A DNA stretch of 64,000 nucleotides from Glycomyces paridis (GCF_004912155.1 NZ_STGX01000024.1:1-64000); one strand, 5' to 3'. Numbered from the stretch's first letter, positions 33,697-43,523 are shown. A program made the numbers and translations. Notes: generated by a model from the letters alone, not told the origin.

Positions 33697-34500
33697 TCAG
33701 AGGCCCTCGGGGAGGTCGAGGCGGTCGAGCGGCTGCGGCTCGTCCGGAGTCTCGGCCAGCAGCCGCTCGTCGTCCTCGTCCGCGGCCACGGCGGGCTCGT
33801 CGAGCAGGCGCCGCACCTCCGCTTCCAGGTGCGCCTCGACCAGCGCCGCGAAACGGGCCGCGTCCTCGGCGGCCAGCGCCTCCACGAAGGCGACGTGCTC
33901 GGGGACGAGGTCGCGGTGGACCTCGAAGTGCTCGTACATCGAGAAGGCGCACAGGCGCGTCTCGATGAGGAGCGTGCCCATCATGCGCGCCAGGCGCAGC
34001 GACCCGCCCCAGGCGGCGAGGGCGCGGTGGAAGTCGAGGTAGGCGTCGCCGAGGGCGCGGGCGTCGTCCCTCCTGAGGGCGCGCTGCATCCGCTTGACCT
34101 CGGCGCCGAGCTCGGCCAGGACGGTCTTGCGCTCGGCGGCGGGGCGCGCGAGGATGCGGCGGCCGAGCTCGGGTTCGATGCGGGCGCGCAGCCAGTGGAC
34201 GTCGCGCACGTCCTCGGCGGTCATGGTGCGCACCGCCAGGCCGCGCCGGCGCGGGATGACCAGGAGCCCTTCGGCGGTGAGTCGCTGCATGGCTTCGCGG
34301 AGGGGGCCGCGGCTGACGCCGAGCTGGAAGGCGAGTTCGGCCTCGCCGAGCGCGGCGCCGGGCGGGAGCGAGCCCTCGACGACCGCTTCGCGCAGGCGCT
34401 CGGCGATGAGGTCCACGGTGGAGGTGCGGCGCACGGGGGCGAGGCGGCCCACCTGGCGCGCGCCCGAGAGCGCGTGCGTCCCACTGCTGCGATCGGTCAC
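33697..34500 (-). CDS. GntR-family transcriptional regulator, FCD type
   Basis: DNA-binding repressor or activator of the FadR subfamily. The start is GTG 34500 (GGGAGG 11 nt upstream, -10 box TAAAAT at 34541-34536), giving 267 residues. The winged helix-turn-helix is about 27-93 (LGEAELAFQLGVSRGPLREA). The all-helical FCD ligand domain (about 97-225) contains YLDFHRAL and EHVAFVEALAAED, which hold the usual metal/ligand-binding Asp and His. The C-terminus is acidic. The divergent methyltransferase gene starts 183 nt away and is the most likely nearby target, by position only. Confidence 0.88.
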   Translation of the reverse strand: MTDRSSGTHALSGARQVGRLAPVRRTSTVDLIAERLREAVVEGSLPPGAALGEAELAFQLGVSRGPLREAMQRLTAEGLLVIPRRRGLAVRTMTAEDVRDVHWLRARIEPELGRRILARPAAERKTVLAELGAEVKRMQRALRRDDARALGDAYLDFHRALAAWGGSLRLARMMGTLLIETRLCAFSMYEHFEVHRDLVPEHVAFVEALAAEDAARFAALVEAHLEAEVRRLLDEPAVAADEDDERLLAETPDEPQPLDRLDLPEGL

Positions 34501-34683
34501 TGCCGGCCTGTCCTCCCGTGTCGCTTCTGGGCAGCATTTTAGCGCCACTGGGAATCCACGCTCGGCGCAAAGGCCGGGTTGCGCCCGGTCGGCGAGGTGC
34601 GGCCCACGGGCGGGCGGGCCGCGTGGTTTGGGCGGGCGTGATGGTGGAACGCATTCTTTGCGCCGGTCTGCCATAGTGAGGTT

Positions 34684-35547
34684 ATGAGCAGCCGTACCGA
34701 CTCCGGTTCATCGTCCCTACGACACGGGGTGGAGCTGACCGCCTACCTCGTCAACGAGTCCCGCGCCCGCATGCCCGACCTCGCCGGGGACGAGACCGCC
34801 CGCGCGTGGATACCCGAGACGGACCGGCCGGCGGTGCGCGACCTGTGGGACGAGTACGCCGACACCGTCTACCCGCACGACGACCTGGTGGTGTCGCTGC
34901 GGCGCCGGCGGGTGTTCGAGGCGCTTGCGGCGGCGCTGCGCGAGGACCCGGACACGGTGCTGGTCGAGTGCGGGGCGGGCTTCTCGTCCTACCCGTGGCA
35001 GCTGCCGTTCACGACGGCGCTCGGGATCGACCTGCCGCGGATCGCGGAGGCGAAGGGGCGCCGGATCGCGGAGCTGGTGGAGGCGGGGGTCCTGCCGGAG
35101 CGGGACGTGCGCCTGCTGACGGCGGACCTGAGCAGCACGGCGGCGATCGACGCGCTGGCGGACACGGTGCGGGAGGTGGCCGCGGGGCGGCCGGTCGCGT
35201 TCCTGGTCGAGGGGATGCTCTACTACCTGCCGCCGGTGGCGGCGCGGGCGCTCGCGGGGCTGGGCAGCCGCTTCGGCACCAAGACGGTGACGATCATCAC
35301 GTACTGGCCTGATTTCGCGGAGAGCAACCGGGTCCTCGCGAAGCAGCGGGACTGGTTCCGCGACCGGTCGATCCCCGAGGACGCGACGTACTTCGCGCGG
35401 GGCGAGCTGCCCTCGCTCCTGGGCGAGGCCGTGGACGACCAGGGCCCCGACGACCTCCAGCAGCGGTACATGGGCGCCGTGTCGGTGCCCGAGGACGACC
35501 TCATCCCCGAGTACGTGGCCGTCACCCCCTTCAAGGCGGCGCCGTGA
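34684..35547 (+). CDS. SAM-dependent methyltransferase, LCM-like
   Basis: A 287-residue class I methyltransferase of the leucine carboxyl methyltransferase-like group. Motif I is VLVECGAGFSSYPWQL, the acidic end of strand 2 is GIDLP, LTADLS binds adenine, and VEGMLYYLP is the group signature. The natural substrate cannot be read from the sequence; in actinomycetes such enzymes often modify polyketides or small molecules. CATAGT (34672-34677) ends 6 nt before ATG 34684, consistent with a leaderless or very short-leader mRNA. The stop overlaps the next gene by 4 nt. Confidence 0.85.
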   Translation: MSSRTDSGSSSLRHGVELTAYLVNESRARMPDLAGDETARAWIPETDRPAVRDLWDEYADTVYPHDDLVVSLRRRRVFEALAAALREDPDTVLVECGAGFSSYPWQLPFTTALGIDLPRIAEAKGRRIAELVEAGVLPERDVRLLTADLSSTAAIDALADTVREVAAGRPVAFLVEGMLYYLPPVAARALAGLGSRFGTKTVTIITYWPDFAESNRVLAKQRDWFRDRSIPEDATYFARGELPSLLGEAVDDQGPDDLQQRYMGAVSVPEDDLIPEYVAVTPFKAAP

Positions 35548-36842
35548 CCGGAGTCCTGCACGTCCAGACGCGGTCCTACCCGCTGCACTACACCGCGCCC
35601 CAGGACACGCCCGACGCCGTGGACGTCCCCGGCCACGGCCGGGTCCGGGCCGTGCCCGGCACGCTCGGGTCGCTCGCGTACAACCCCGAGGCCCTGACCG
35701 AGCTCGACCTCACCGGCGTGATCACCGCGAAGGTGAACCTCCCCGGCGTCGAGATCGTCGGCTGCCGCGCCCGCGTCCTGGACGCCGGCTCGGTCCTGGT
35801 CAGCTACGCGCTGCGCCACGACGCGGACCTGCGGGCGATGCCGGTGCACGAGCTCGACGCCCTCGACGCGCGCGTCAACAACACGCTGCGCGACGCGGAC
35901 ACGCCGATCCTCGCGGCCGTCCTGGCCGCGGCCGTCGAGAGCGGCCTCATCAGCGACCTGGTGCTTCGCCCCGACCGGGTCCTGGGCGGCGCCGAGTCCC
36001 CCATGGACCGCCGCTCGGTGCGCTACAACTGCCACTTCGTGACCGAGGACCCGCCGTGGGCCTGCGACCCGCGTTTCGCCGAGCTGGTCACGGGCCCCAA
36101 GTGCCGCATCCTGCTGTCCTACACGTACGCGTGGGACGCCGACCCGGACCTGCCGCTCGCGGAGGTGCTCACGATGATGGAGCCCACCGACATCGCCACC
36201 GCGCAGCAGTCGCTGCTCATCGGGGCGGTGCTCGGCGGGCGCCGCATCCTCGTCGACCTCGCGCGCGAGGACCCGAAGATGGCGGACGTGCACGCCTTCC
36301 GCAACTTCCTCGACCGGGTCTGGTCGGACTACCACTACCTCGACACCTACCGGATCGAGTCGGGCCAGCAGCACCGCGTCGCCTACATGGCCGCGCGACA
36401 GTGCATCGGTCTCGACGACACCGAGTCCCGGGCCGACAAACTCCTGGGCTACGTCGGCAACTCGCTCGTGGCGGCCTCCTCGCACCGCGCCGAGGCGCTC
36501 GACCAGCGGCTCAACCGGGTCGCCTCGGCACTCGCGGTGGTCGCCTCGGCCGCGTTCGTGCTCGACGCGACGGTGTTCCTGCTGTCGCAGCAGTCGCTCA
36601 TCGCGCGCGTGACGGTCGTCCCCAGCCTGGTGGGGCTCATCGCGATCGGCCTGATCGCGCTGATCCTGCCGCGGTCGGCCCGGCGCACCGCGAAGCCGAA
36701 GGCGAAGGGCGCGCGGGCGCCGCGGCCCCGCGCGGTGGCCCGCCAGCGCCGCCGGTCGGCGACGCCCGCGGCCGTCCCGCCCGCGCACGCGAAGCTCCGC
36801 GAGCCCGAGGGCGCCGAAGCGGTGCGCGAGGAGAAGGTCTGA
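35544..36842 (+). CDS. Unknown protein with two C-terminal membrane helices
   Basis: A 432-residue protein translationally coupled to the methyltransferase (GTGA overlap at 35544). A large N-terminal cytosolic part (about 1-330) with no recognised motif ends in a helical stretch (SHRAEALDQRLNRVASALAV). Two membrane helices (about 335-357 and 362-382) and a basic Lys/Arg/Ala/Pro-rich tail follow. The ending of long helix, two membrane segments and short loop vaguely recalls CorA-like or DUF155-like proteins, without their signature. Coupling suggests it works with the methyltransferase. Confidence 0.65.
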   Translation: MTGVLHVQTRSYPLHYTAPQDTPDAVDVPGHGRVRAVPGTLGSLAYNPEALTELDLTGVITAKVNLPGVEIVGCRARVLDAGSVLVSYALRHDADLRAMPVHELDALDARVNNTLRDADTPILAAVLAAAVESGLISDLVLRPDRVLGGAESPMDRRSVRYNCHFVTEDPPWACDPRFAELVTGPKCRILLSYTYAWDADPDLPLAEVLTMMEPTDIATAQQSLLIGAVLGGRRILVDLAREDPKMADVHAFRNFLDRVWSDYHYLDTYRIESGQQHRVAYMAARQCIGLDDTESRADKLLGYVGNSLVAASSHRAEALDQRLNRVASALAVVASAAFVLDATVFLLSQQSLIARVTVVPSLVGLIAIGLIALILPRSARRTAKPKAKGARAPRPRAVARQRRRSATPAAVPPAHAKLREPEGAEAVREEKV

Positions 36843-36936
36843 GCGGCAACCGGTCCGGCTTCGGGACTTCCTTGAGGACGGTCCACGGGAGTAGCATTGG
36901 AGTCTCCTCCATCCTTGGAGAGTGTTAGGGGTGTTC

Positions 36937-36975
36937 GAGGGGGGCGGTCATGAGGGGTTATCGACCGCCCCCCTC
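36937..36975 (+). terminator. Terminator of the methyltransferase operon
   Basis: A 13-bp perfect stem gaggggggcggtc/gaccgcccccctc with a 13-nt loop lies 95 nt after the stop. Confidence 0.7.
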
Positions 36976-37006
36976 ATTCGCGCCCGCGGCGGGTCGCGCC
37001 CGGGCC

Positions 37007-37043
37007 GCGCACCCCGCGCGGGTGCGGCGGGTGGCAGAATCAG
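37007..37043 (+). promoter_or_regulatory. Trk promoter element, copy 1
   Basis: Two conserved blocks, gcgcaccccgc and ggtggcagaatcag, start 23 nt apart. The same blocks with the same spacing occur before trkA at 38487-38523. CAGAAT (37035-37040) would be the -10 box and the first block covers the -35 position, so this is probably a shared promoter/operator for potassium uptake genes. Confidence 0.65.
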
Positions 37044-37122
37044 ACACCGTGCCAGCACCCGTTCCGAGGAACCCGTCGCCCGCGCCCGCCGACCCGCGCG
37101 GCGCGGACCGGACCCGCCGTCC

Positions 37123-38466
37123 ATGAGCGCGAACATCAAGGCGTTCTTCCGTCACCCCGCACGGCTCATACCGCTGATCTTCTTCGCGGTCATCCTCGCG
37201 GGCACGCTCGTGCTCATGCTCCCGGCGGCGAGCACCGGCGCAGGGTACTCCTTCACCGACGCGTTCTTCACCTCGACCTCCGCGGTCTCGGTGACCGGCC
37301 TGGCAGTGCTCGACACCCCCGTGCACTTCAGCGGCTTCGGCGAGCTCGTGATCTGGCTGCTGTTCCAGGTCGGGGGCCTGGGCATCATGACCAGCGCGGT
37401 CCTCATCGGCCTGCTGGTCAGCAAGAAGCTCGGGCTGCGCACGAAGCTGATGACGCGCATGGAGATCAGCCCCGCGCTGGGCCTGGGCGACGTCAAGTCG
37501 GTGCTGCTGCACACCGGCGCGGTCTCGCTCGCGGTCCAGACGGTGACCGCGGTGATCCTGGCGGTCCGCTTCTCCACGTACGGGTTCGACGCCGGGACGG
37601 CGACCTGGTACGGGATCTTCCACGCGGGCAGCGCCTTCAACAGCGCCGGTCTCGCGCTGTTCTCGGATTCGATCATGGGCTACGCGACCGACCCGTGGAT
37701 CTCGCTGCCGCTGTGCTTCGCGACGATCCTCGGGGGCCTGGGGATGCCGGTCATCTTCGAGATGACGCGGCGCCGCTGGGGCCGCAGGCAGTGGTCGGTC
37801 CACACCAAGCTCACCCTCACCGGCAGCGCGATCCTGCTGGTCGGCGGCTGGCTGGTGTTCCTGGCCTTCGAGTGGTCGAACCCGGCCACGTTCGGCCAGT
37901 GGCCCTGGTACGACCGGTTCCTGCCCGCGTTCTTCCAGACCTCGATGGTGCGCGCCGCGGGCCTCAACTCGATCGACGTCGGCGCCATGCACGACGACTC
38001 GCAGCTGGCCTCGATCATCCTCATGTTCATCGGCGGCGGCTCGGCCTCGACGGCGGGGGGCATCAAGGTGACCACGTTCTTCGTGCTGCTGCTGGTGATC
38101 TGGGCCGAGGTGCGCGGCGAGCCCGACGTCACGGCGTTCCGCCGCCGCATCAACCCGTCGGTCATCCGCGAGGCCCTCACGATCGCCCTGGTCTACATCG
38201 CCTGCAACGCGTTCGGGATCTTCCTCATGCAGCGGTTCGAACCGGAGCTGCCGCTCATGCCGATCATGTTCGAGGTGACGAGCGCCCTGGCGACGCTCGG
38301 GCAGTCCACCGGCGTGACGTACGAGCTGTCGGAGCCCTCGAAGTGGCTGCTGGCCATCGCGATGTACGCCGGGCGCGTCGGCCCGGTGCTGTTCGCGGCC
38401 TCGCTGGCGCTGCGCCCGCGCCACCGCATGTACCGCTACCCCGACGCCCGGCCGCTGGTCGGATGA
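37123..38466 (+). CDS. Potassium uptake channel subunit, TrkH/KtrB family (first copy)
   Basis: A 447-residue membrane subunit of a Trk/Ktr potassium transporter. ATG 37123 is chosen because its start MSANIKAFFRHPARLIPLIF aligns with the second copy at 39252. Four pore loops are visible: TSAVSVTGLAV, AFNSAGLALF, VRAAGLNSID and LATLGQSTG. The filter glycines are kept, but loops 2 and 3 read SAGL and AAGL where the second copy has the more usual NAGF and TSGF. It has its own promoter element and lies 103 nt upstream of trkA. Confidence 0.92.
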   Translation: MSANIKAFFRHPARLIPLIFFAVILAGTLVLMLPAASTGAGYSFTDAFFTSTSAVSVTGLAVLDTPVHFSGFGELVIWLLFQVGGLGIMTSAVLIGLLVSKKLGLRTKLMTRMEISPALGLGDVKSVLLHTGAVSLAVQTVTAVILAVRFSTYGFDAGTATWYGIFHAGSAFNSAGLALFSDSIMGYATDPWISLPLCFATILGGLGMPVIFEMTRRRWGRRQWSVHTKLTLTGSAILLVGGWLVFLAFEWSNPATFGQWPWYDRFLPAFFQTSMVRAAGLNSIDVGAMHDDSQLASIILMFIGGGSASTAGGIKVTTFFVLLLVIWAEVRGEPDVTAFRRRINPSVIREALTIALVYIACNAFGIFLMQRFEPELPLMPIMFEVTSALATLGQSTGVTYELSEPSKWLLAIAMYAGRVGPVLFAASLALRPRHRMYRYPDARPLVG

Positions 38467-38486
38467 GGCCGGCGCCGGGCCGGAGT

Positions 38487-38523
38487 GCGCACCCCGCCGG
38501 GGCGCCGCTGGTGGCAGAATCAG
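38487..38523 (+). promoter_or_regulatory. Trk promoter element, copy 2
   Basis: It carries the same two blocks, gcgcaccccgc and ggtggcagaatcag, with starts 23 nt apart as in copy 1; the 12 nt between them differ. It lies 46 nt before trkA. Confidence 0.65.
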
Positions 38524-38569
38524 GCCTCGCGGCGCCTTCGCGCCCTCACCCGTCGAAGAGAGTGGACTG

Positions 38570-39250
38570 ATGAACCTGTTCGGTAGGGGCGAGAGCCCGA
38601 CTGAGGAGACCGTGGCCGTGATCGGCCTGGGCCGCTTCGGGTCCGCCGTCGCCGAGTCGCTGACGCGCCTGGGCCACGAGGTGCTCGCGGTCGACGAGCG
38701 GCCCGACATCGTGCAGAAGGCCTCCGAGACGCTCACGCACGTGGTGCAGGCCGACTCGACGGAGGCGGCGGTGCTCGCGCAGCTGGGCGTCGGCGAGTTC
38801 GACCACGTGGTGGTCGCGATCGGCACCGACATCGAGGCGAGCGTCCTGACGGTCCTGGCGTGCGAGGAGGTCGGCGTCCGCGAGATCTGGGCGAAGGCGA
38901 TCAACGCCAAGCACGGCCAGATCCTGCACCGCACCGGCGCCCACCACGTCGTCTACCCCGAGGCGGCGATGGGCGAGCGGGTCGCGCACCTGGTGAGCGG
39001 CAAGATGCTCGACTTCATCGAGTTCGACGACGGTTTCGCGATCGTCAAGACCAAGGCCCCGGCCGAGGCGGTCGGGCGCACCCTCGCGGAGTCGAAGCTG
39101 CGCTCGAAGTACGGCGTCACCGTCGTCGGCGTCAAGCAGCCGGGGCAGGACTTCACGTACGCCACGCCCGACACCGTCATCGCCGCCGAGGACACCCTCA
39201 TCGTCTCCGGGGCGACCACGAAGGTCGAGGCCTTCGCCTCCACCACCTGA
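38570..39250 (+). CDS. trkA: Potassium uptake regulator TrkA/KtrA
   Basis: Cytosolic gating subunit that binds nucleotides and controls TrkH/KtrB. The 226-residue protein holds one RCK_N Rossmann domain (VIGLGRFGSAVAESL, acidic VDERPD end of strand 2, ADSTEAAVL) and one RCK_C domain (about 140-226). This is the single-RCK (KtrA) form, not the duplicated enterobacterial form. It is followed after 1 nt by the second channel gene, so one regulator may serve two channels. It has its own copy of the promoter element. Confidence 0.95.
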   Translation: MNLFGRGESPTEETVAVIGLGRFGSAVAESLTRLGHEVLAVDERPDIVQKASETLTHVVQADSTEAAVLAQLGVGEFDHVVVAIGTDIEASVLTVLACEEVGVREIWAKAINAKHGQILHRTGAHHVVYPEAAMGERVAHLVSGKMLDFIEFDDGFAIVKTKAPAEAVGRTLAESKLRSKYGVTVVGVKQPGQDFTYATPDTVIAAEDTLIVSGATTKVEAFASTT

Positions 39251-39251
39251 C

Positions 39252-40595
39252 ATGCGCGCGAAGGTCAAGGCGTTCCTCTCCCAGCCGGTGCGCGTCATCC
39301 CGCTGGGATTCTTGGCGGCGATCCTGGCCGGCACCGGACTCCTCATGCTCCCTGTCTCGCAGGCCGGACCCGGGGCCACCCGCCTCACCGACGCGGCGTT
39401 CACCGCGACCTCGGCCGTGTCCGTGACTGGTCTCGCCACAGTGGACACTCCTGTTCACTGGTCGACGTTCGGCCAGGTCGTGATCCTGGCGTGCATCCAG
39501 ATCGGCGGCCTGGGGCTCATGACGAGCGCGGTGCTGCTCGGCCTCCTCGTCTCCCGCAGGTTCGGGCTGCGCACCACGCTCATGGCCCGCGCCGAGCACA
39601 GCGTCGCGCTCGACCTCGGCGACGTGCGGTCGGTGCTCCTGCGCACGCTCGCGTTCACGGCCGCCGGCGAGCTGGTGATCGCCGCGATCCTGACGGCGCG
39701 GTTCGGCTCGTACGGGTACGGCGCGCACTCGCTGTGGCTCGGGGTCTTCCATTCGGTGTCGGCGTTCAACAACGCCGGGTTCGCGCTGTTCTCCGACTCG
39801 ATCATGGGCTTCGCGACCGACCCGTGGATCTCGCTGCCGCTCGCCGCCGGGACGATCCTCGGCGGCCTGGGCATGCCGGTGGTCTTCGAACTCACCCGCC
39901 GGGGCCGACGCCGCAGGCGGTGGTCGGTGCACACCAAGATGACCCTGACCGGCAGCGCGATCCTCCTGGTCGGCGGGACCGTCGCGTTCCTGGCGTTCGA
40001 GTGGACCAACCCCGCCACGCTCGGCCAGTGGCCCTGGCACGACCGGTTCCTGCCGGCGTTCTTCCAGTCGGCCGTCGCCCGCACCTCCGGCTTCAACTCC
40101 ATCGACGTCGGCGCGATGAACGAGGACTCGCTGCTAGCGACGATCATCCTCATGTTCATCGGCGGCGGTTCGGCCTCGACCGCCGGCGGCATCAAGGTGA
40201 CCACGTTCTTCGTGCTGCTGTGGGTGATCTGGGCGGAGCTGCGCGGCGAGCGGGACGTCAACGCCTTCCGCCGCCGCATCGGCCCCGCCGTCATCCGCGA
40301 GGCCCTCACCGTCGCGTTGGTGTTCATCGCCTGCAACGCCTTCGGCGTGTTCCTCATGCAGCACTTCGAGCGCGACACCGAACTCACCGCCGTCATGTTC
40401 GAGGTGACCAGCGCCTTCGCCACCGTCGGACAGTCCACAGGGATCACCTTCGACCTCTCCGATCCCTCGAAGTGGCTGCTGGCCATCGCGATGTACACCG
40501 GCCGCGTCGGTCCGGTATTGTTCGCCGCCTCACTGGCGCTGCGTACCCGACGCCGCCTGTACCGCTACCCAGAGACACGCCCGCTCGTGGGGTGA
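39252..40595 (+). CDS. Potassium uptake channel subunit, TrkH/KtrB family (second copy)
   Basis: 447 residues, the same length as the first copy and clearly paralogous, with long identical stretches such as SDSIMG, ATDPWISLPL and IGGGSASTAGGIKVTTFFVL. The pore loops are VTGLATV, FNNAGFALF, RTSGFNSID and FATVGQSTG, closer to the family consensus than the first copy. The start overlaps the trkA stop region (TGACATG), so it is translated with trkA and is probably its main partner. Confidence 0.93.
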   Translation: MRAKVKAFLSQPVRVIPLGFLAAILAGTGLLMLPVSQAGPGATRLTDAAFTATSAVSVTGLATVDTPVHWSTFGQVVILACIQIGGLGLMTSAVLLGLLVSRRFGLRTTLMARAEHSVALDLGDVRSVLLRTLAFTAAGELVIAAILTARFGSYGYGAHSLWLGVFHSVSAFNNAGFALFSDSIMGFATDPWISLPLAAGTILGGLGMPVVFELTRRGRRRRRWSVHTKMTLTGSAILLVGGTVAFLAFEWTNPATLGQWPWHDRFLPAFFQSAVARTSGFNSIDVGAMNEDSLLATIILMFIGGGSASTAGGIKVTTFFVLLWVIWAELRGERDVNAFRRRIGPAVIREALTVALVFIACNAFGVFLMQHFERDTELTAVMFEVTSAFATVGQSTGITFDLSDPSKWLLAIAMYTGRVGPVLFAASLALRTRRRLYRYPETRPLVG

Positions 40596-40686
40596 GCCCC
40601 GCCTCACGAGGCCCTGCACCCACAGGCGAAGATGGTCAGCAGCACGCCGCAGCGCGGATCGTCGCCCTCAGAAAGGACGCCCCTCG

Positions 40687-43107
40687 ATGTCCCGTAAAGC
40701 CCGGCCGCGCACCAGTCGACTCCCCATCCGCATGCAGCTCATGCTGCCCATCGCGGCAGCGCTCATGGGGATGCTGGTCCTCGGGCTTTTCCAGACCGTC
40801 AGCGTCTGGGACGAGTACCAGGACGCGACGGACGCCGAGGTGCTCGCCGAACTCTCCGCGGGCCTGAACCGCGCCCTCGAAGCCCACCGGGCCGAGGCCG
40901 GGCCCCTCGTCGGCACCGTCATCGACGGCGGCGGCGGCCAGTTCGACGCCGCGGTCGCCCGCCGCGAGACCGACGCGGCCTTCCGCGACCTGGAGTCGAT
41001 CGCCGACGCCGCCGCGGCCCGCTTCCCCGACCTCGAAGACGACCTCGACCAGCTCTTCGCCGACGTCGCCGACCTGGAGACGGCCCGCGCGGCCTTCGAC
41101 TCGCTCGCCTCCGGCGACGCCGACTTCGGCGACGAGGAGGTCGAGTCGGGCTACGGCGTCTACCGCGACGTGGCCGACCAGGTCGTCAGCGTCGCCTCGA
41201 TCCTGCCCCGCCTGGTCGACGACGCGCAGGTCTCCTCCCACCTCGACTCGCTCGCCGCGGTCATGCAGGCCAGCCGGATCGCCGCCGAGATCCAGTTCAC
41301 CGTCAGCGCCGACCTCGCCATCCTCGCCCAGGACGGGTCGCTGTCGGTCGGCAAGGAGACCCTCGGGACCGTCTCCTACCTCTCGGGGTCCTTCGACCGC
41401 CAGATCGTGGAGTTCCAGGCCAACGCCTCGGCCGAGACCAGCGCCGTCTACAAGCGCACCTCGGAGTCCGACGAGGCCCGCGCCGCCCGCGAGGCCCTCG
41501 GCGTCTACCTGCGCGGCAACATCCCCTCGATCTCCCCCGACGACTTCCTCACCTCCCAGGGCGCGATCGTGGCCTCCCTGGACACGACGCAGGGCTCCAT
41601 CATCGACGCACTCTACGAGGACGTCGAGGCGATGCGCGACGCCTCCTCGCGGACCCTGCTGACGACGCTCGCGCTGGTGCTCGTGTTGGCGCTGACGGCG
41701 ATCATCTCCGCGGCGATGCTGGCGCGGCGCATCAGCCTCCGCGTCGACGGCGTCCGCGAAGCGACCCTGACCGCCGCCTACGACACACTGCCCAAGACCG
41801 TGGCCGCGGTGTCCCAGGCGGGCAACGCCGACGAGGTGGACCGGCTGCTCCAGGCCGCGAAGCGCCAGACGATCATGGCGACCGACTCGCGCTACGCCGA
41901 CGAGCTCGACTCCCTCGCCGAGGCCTTCAGCGCCGCCCACCACCAGGCCCTGCGCCAGACGGCGAACCAGGCGCTGCTGCGCATCGACGTCGAGGCGATG
42001 ATGAAGACCCTCGCCCGCCGCGGGCAGAGCCTCATCCGCCGCCAGCAGCAGGTCATGGAGGCGCTCGTGGAGGGCGCGCCGGGCCAGGCCGTCCCCGACG
42101 AGTGGCGCAGCGTCTACCACCTGCTGGCCCGTATGCGCCGCAACGAGGAGAACCTGCTCCTGCTCGCCGGCGGCGACCCTCAGCGCCGCTACAGCCACCC
42201 CGCGGGACTGGAGGCGATCGTCCGCGACGCCGTGGCCGAGATCGAGGACGCCGGGCGCGTCGTGGTCGAGAACCCGGTGGCCGCCCGCCTGGAGACCAAG
42301 CCCGCCGGGGACCTCGTGCGCATCCTCGCCGAGCTGCTCGACAACGCCGCGGCCTACTCGCCGCCGACGCAGTCGGTGCGGGTGACCTCGCGGCGCACCG
42401 GCTCGGAGATCGTCATCTCGATCGCCGACGACGGCATCGGCCTCGCGCCCGAGCCGATGGCGGCGATCAACCGGCGCCTCGCCGAGCCGACCCAGCTGAA
42501 CTCGGAGCTGACGGCGACCATGGGCCTGCTCGTGGTCGGCCGCCTCGCCGCCGAGCACTCGATCAGCGTGCAGCTGCACTCGACGATGGGCAAGGGGACG
42601 CTCGCGCTGGTGCGCATCCCGGCGAGCGCGCACGCCGAGGACCCGGTGGGCCTGTCCCCGGACTCCGTGGGCGGTTCGGCCGCGCGCCGGGCGCTCTCGG
42701 CGACCGCCGCGAACCTGCCGGTGACCGGCACGGGCGCGGAGGGCTCGGCGCAGGGCTCGGTCGAACCGATCGTCCCGCGCCCGCGCAAGGCCGGGACCAC
42801 CCCGGAACCACGCCCTGTCGCCGGAGGAACACTCAACGGCGCCAACGGCTCCCGGCCCACTGCGGGACCGGGCCCCGAGACGCTGGATGTTACCTTCAGG
42901 AAGGTGAACCGAGCACTCGAAACCACAGGCAGGGTCAACGGCGCCGAACTGCCCCGTCGCGCGCCGGGCACCCGCCTGCTCCCCGGCTCCGTTCCCGCCC
43001 CTCGCCCCGGCGGCGGAGCCGACCTCGATCCGGCCGAGATCCGGGACCGGCTCGCCGGTTTCGCCTCAGGCATCGCGGCGGCCGCCGCACATGAACAACG
43101 CCAATAG
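40687..43107 (+). CDS. Conservon sensor histidine kinase-like protein (CvnA type) with NIT-like domain
   Basis: An 806-residue membrane protein: helix 1 (16-36), an extracellular helical nitrate/nitrite-sensor-like region (about 40-320), helix 2 (323-345), a HAMP-like stretch, then a dimerisation segment [20 protein letters not shown] (His478 at the phospho-acceptor position) and an ATPase with N-box [13 protein letters not shown] (548-560) and G1 box DDGIG (581-585). The C-terminal about 150 residues are disordered. The next gene is the roadblock partner, as in Streptomyces conservons, which signal to a small GTPase. AAAGGA precedes ATG 40687. Confidence 0.9.
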   Translation: MSRKARPRTSRLPIRMQLMLPIAAALMGMLVLGLFQTVSVWDEYQDATDAEVLAELSAGLNRALEAHRAEAGPLVGTVIDGGGGQFDAAVARRETDAAFRDLESIADAAAARFPDLEDDLDQLFADVADLETARAAFDSLASGDADFGDEEVESGYGVYRDVADQVVSVASILPRLVDDAQVSSHLDSLAAVMQASRIAAEIQFTVSADLAILAQDGSLSVGKETLGTVSYLSGSFDRQIVEFQANASAETSAVYKRTSESDEARAAREALGVYLRGNIPSISPDDFLTSQGAIVASLDTTQGSIIDALYEDVEAMRDASSRTLLTTLALVLVLALTAIISAAMLARRISLRVDGVREATLTAAYDTLPKTVAAVSQAGNADEVDRLLQAAKRQTIMATDSRYADELDSLAEAFSAAHHQALRQTANQALLRIDVEAMMKTLARRGQSLIRRQQQVMEALVEGAPGQAVPDEWRSVYHLLARMRRNEENLLLLAGGDPQRRYSHPAGLEAIVRDAVAEIEDAGRVVVENPVAARLETKPAGDLVRILAELLDNAAAYSPPTQSVRVTSRRTGSEIVISIADDGIGLAPEPMAAINRRLAEPTQLNSELTATMGLLVVGRLAAEHSISVQLHSTMGKGTLALVRIPASAHAEDPVGLSPDSVGGSAARRALSATAANLPVTGTGAEGSAQGSVEPIVPRPRKAGTTPEPRPVAGGTLNGANGSRPTAGPGPETLDVTFRKVNRALETTGRVNGAELPRRAPGTRLLPGSVPAPRPGGGADLDPAEIRDRLAGFASGIAAAAAHEQRQ

Positions 43108-43118
43108 AAAGCAGCGAG

Positions 43119-43523
43119 ATGGATAGCAAGGACAAGAACGTCGGTGAACTCGACTGGCTCCTGACCTCCTTCGTGGAGAAGGTCCCGGACGTCTCCGAGG
43201 CGCTCACGGTGTCCGTCGACGGCCTCGCCATCGCCGCCTCCCGGGGTCTGTCGACCGACCGGGCCGACCAGCTCGCCGCGATCACCTCGGGTCTCGCGAG
43301 CCTGACGACCGGTGCGGCGAAGGTGCTCGACGCCGGCCGGATCCGCCAGTCGGTCATCGACATGGACGAGGGCGTCCTGCTGCTCATGGCCGTCGGCGAC
43401 CGCGCCCAGCTCGCGGTCCTCGCCAACGCCGGCTGCGACCTCGGACAGGTCGGCTACGAGACGGCCCTCCTGGTCAAGCGCGTGTACGCGGCCCTGGAAC
43501 CCGACGCCCGCGGCGGTATCTGA
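43119..43523 (+). CDS. Roadblock/LC7 family protein (CvnB type)
   Basis: 134 residues with the roadblock fold sequence: [31 protein letters not shown], then a beta strand pair ([18 protein letters not shown]) and a last helix. Such proteins modulate small GTPases. It sits 11 nt after the CvnA-type kinase. The usual next conservon genes, a DUF742 DNA-binding-like protein (CvnC) and a GTPase (CvnD), are missing; the downstream gene is ctaD. The GTPase partner must be elsewhere or absent. Confidence 0.92.
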   Translation: MDSKDKNVGELDWLLTSFVEKVPDVSEALTVSVDGLAIAASRGLSTDRADQLAAITSGLASLTTGAAKVLDAGRIRQSVIDMDEGVLLLMAVGDRAQLAVLANAGCDLGQVGYETALLVKRVYAALEPDARGGI

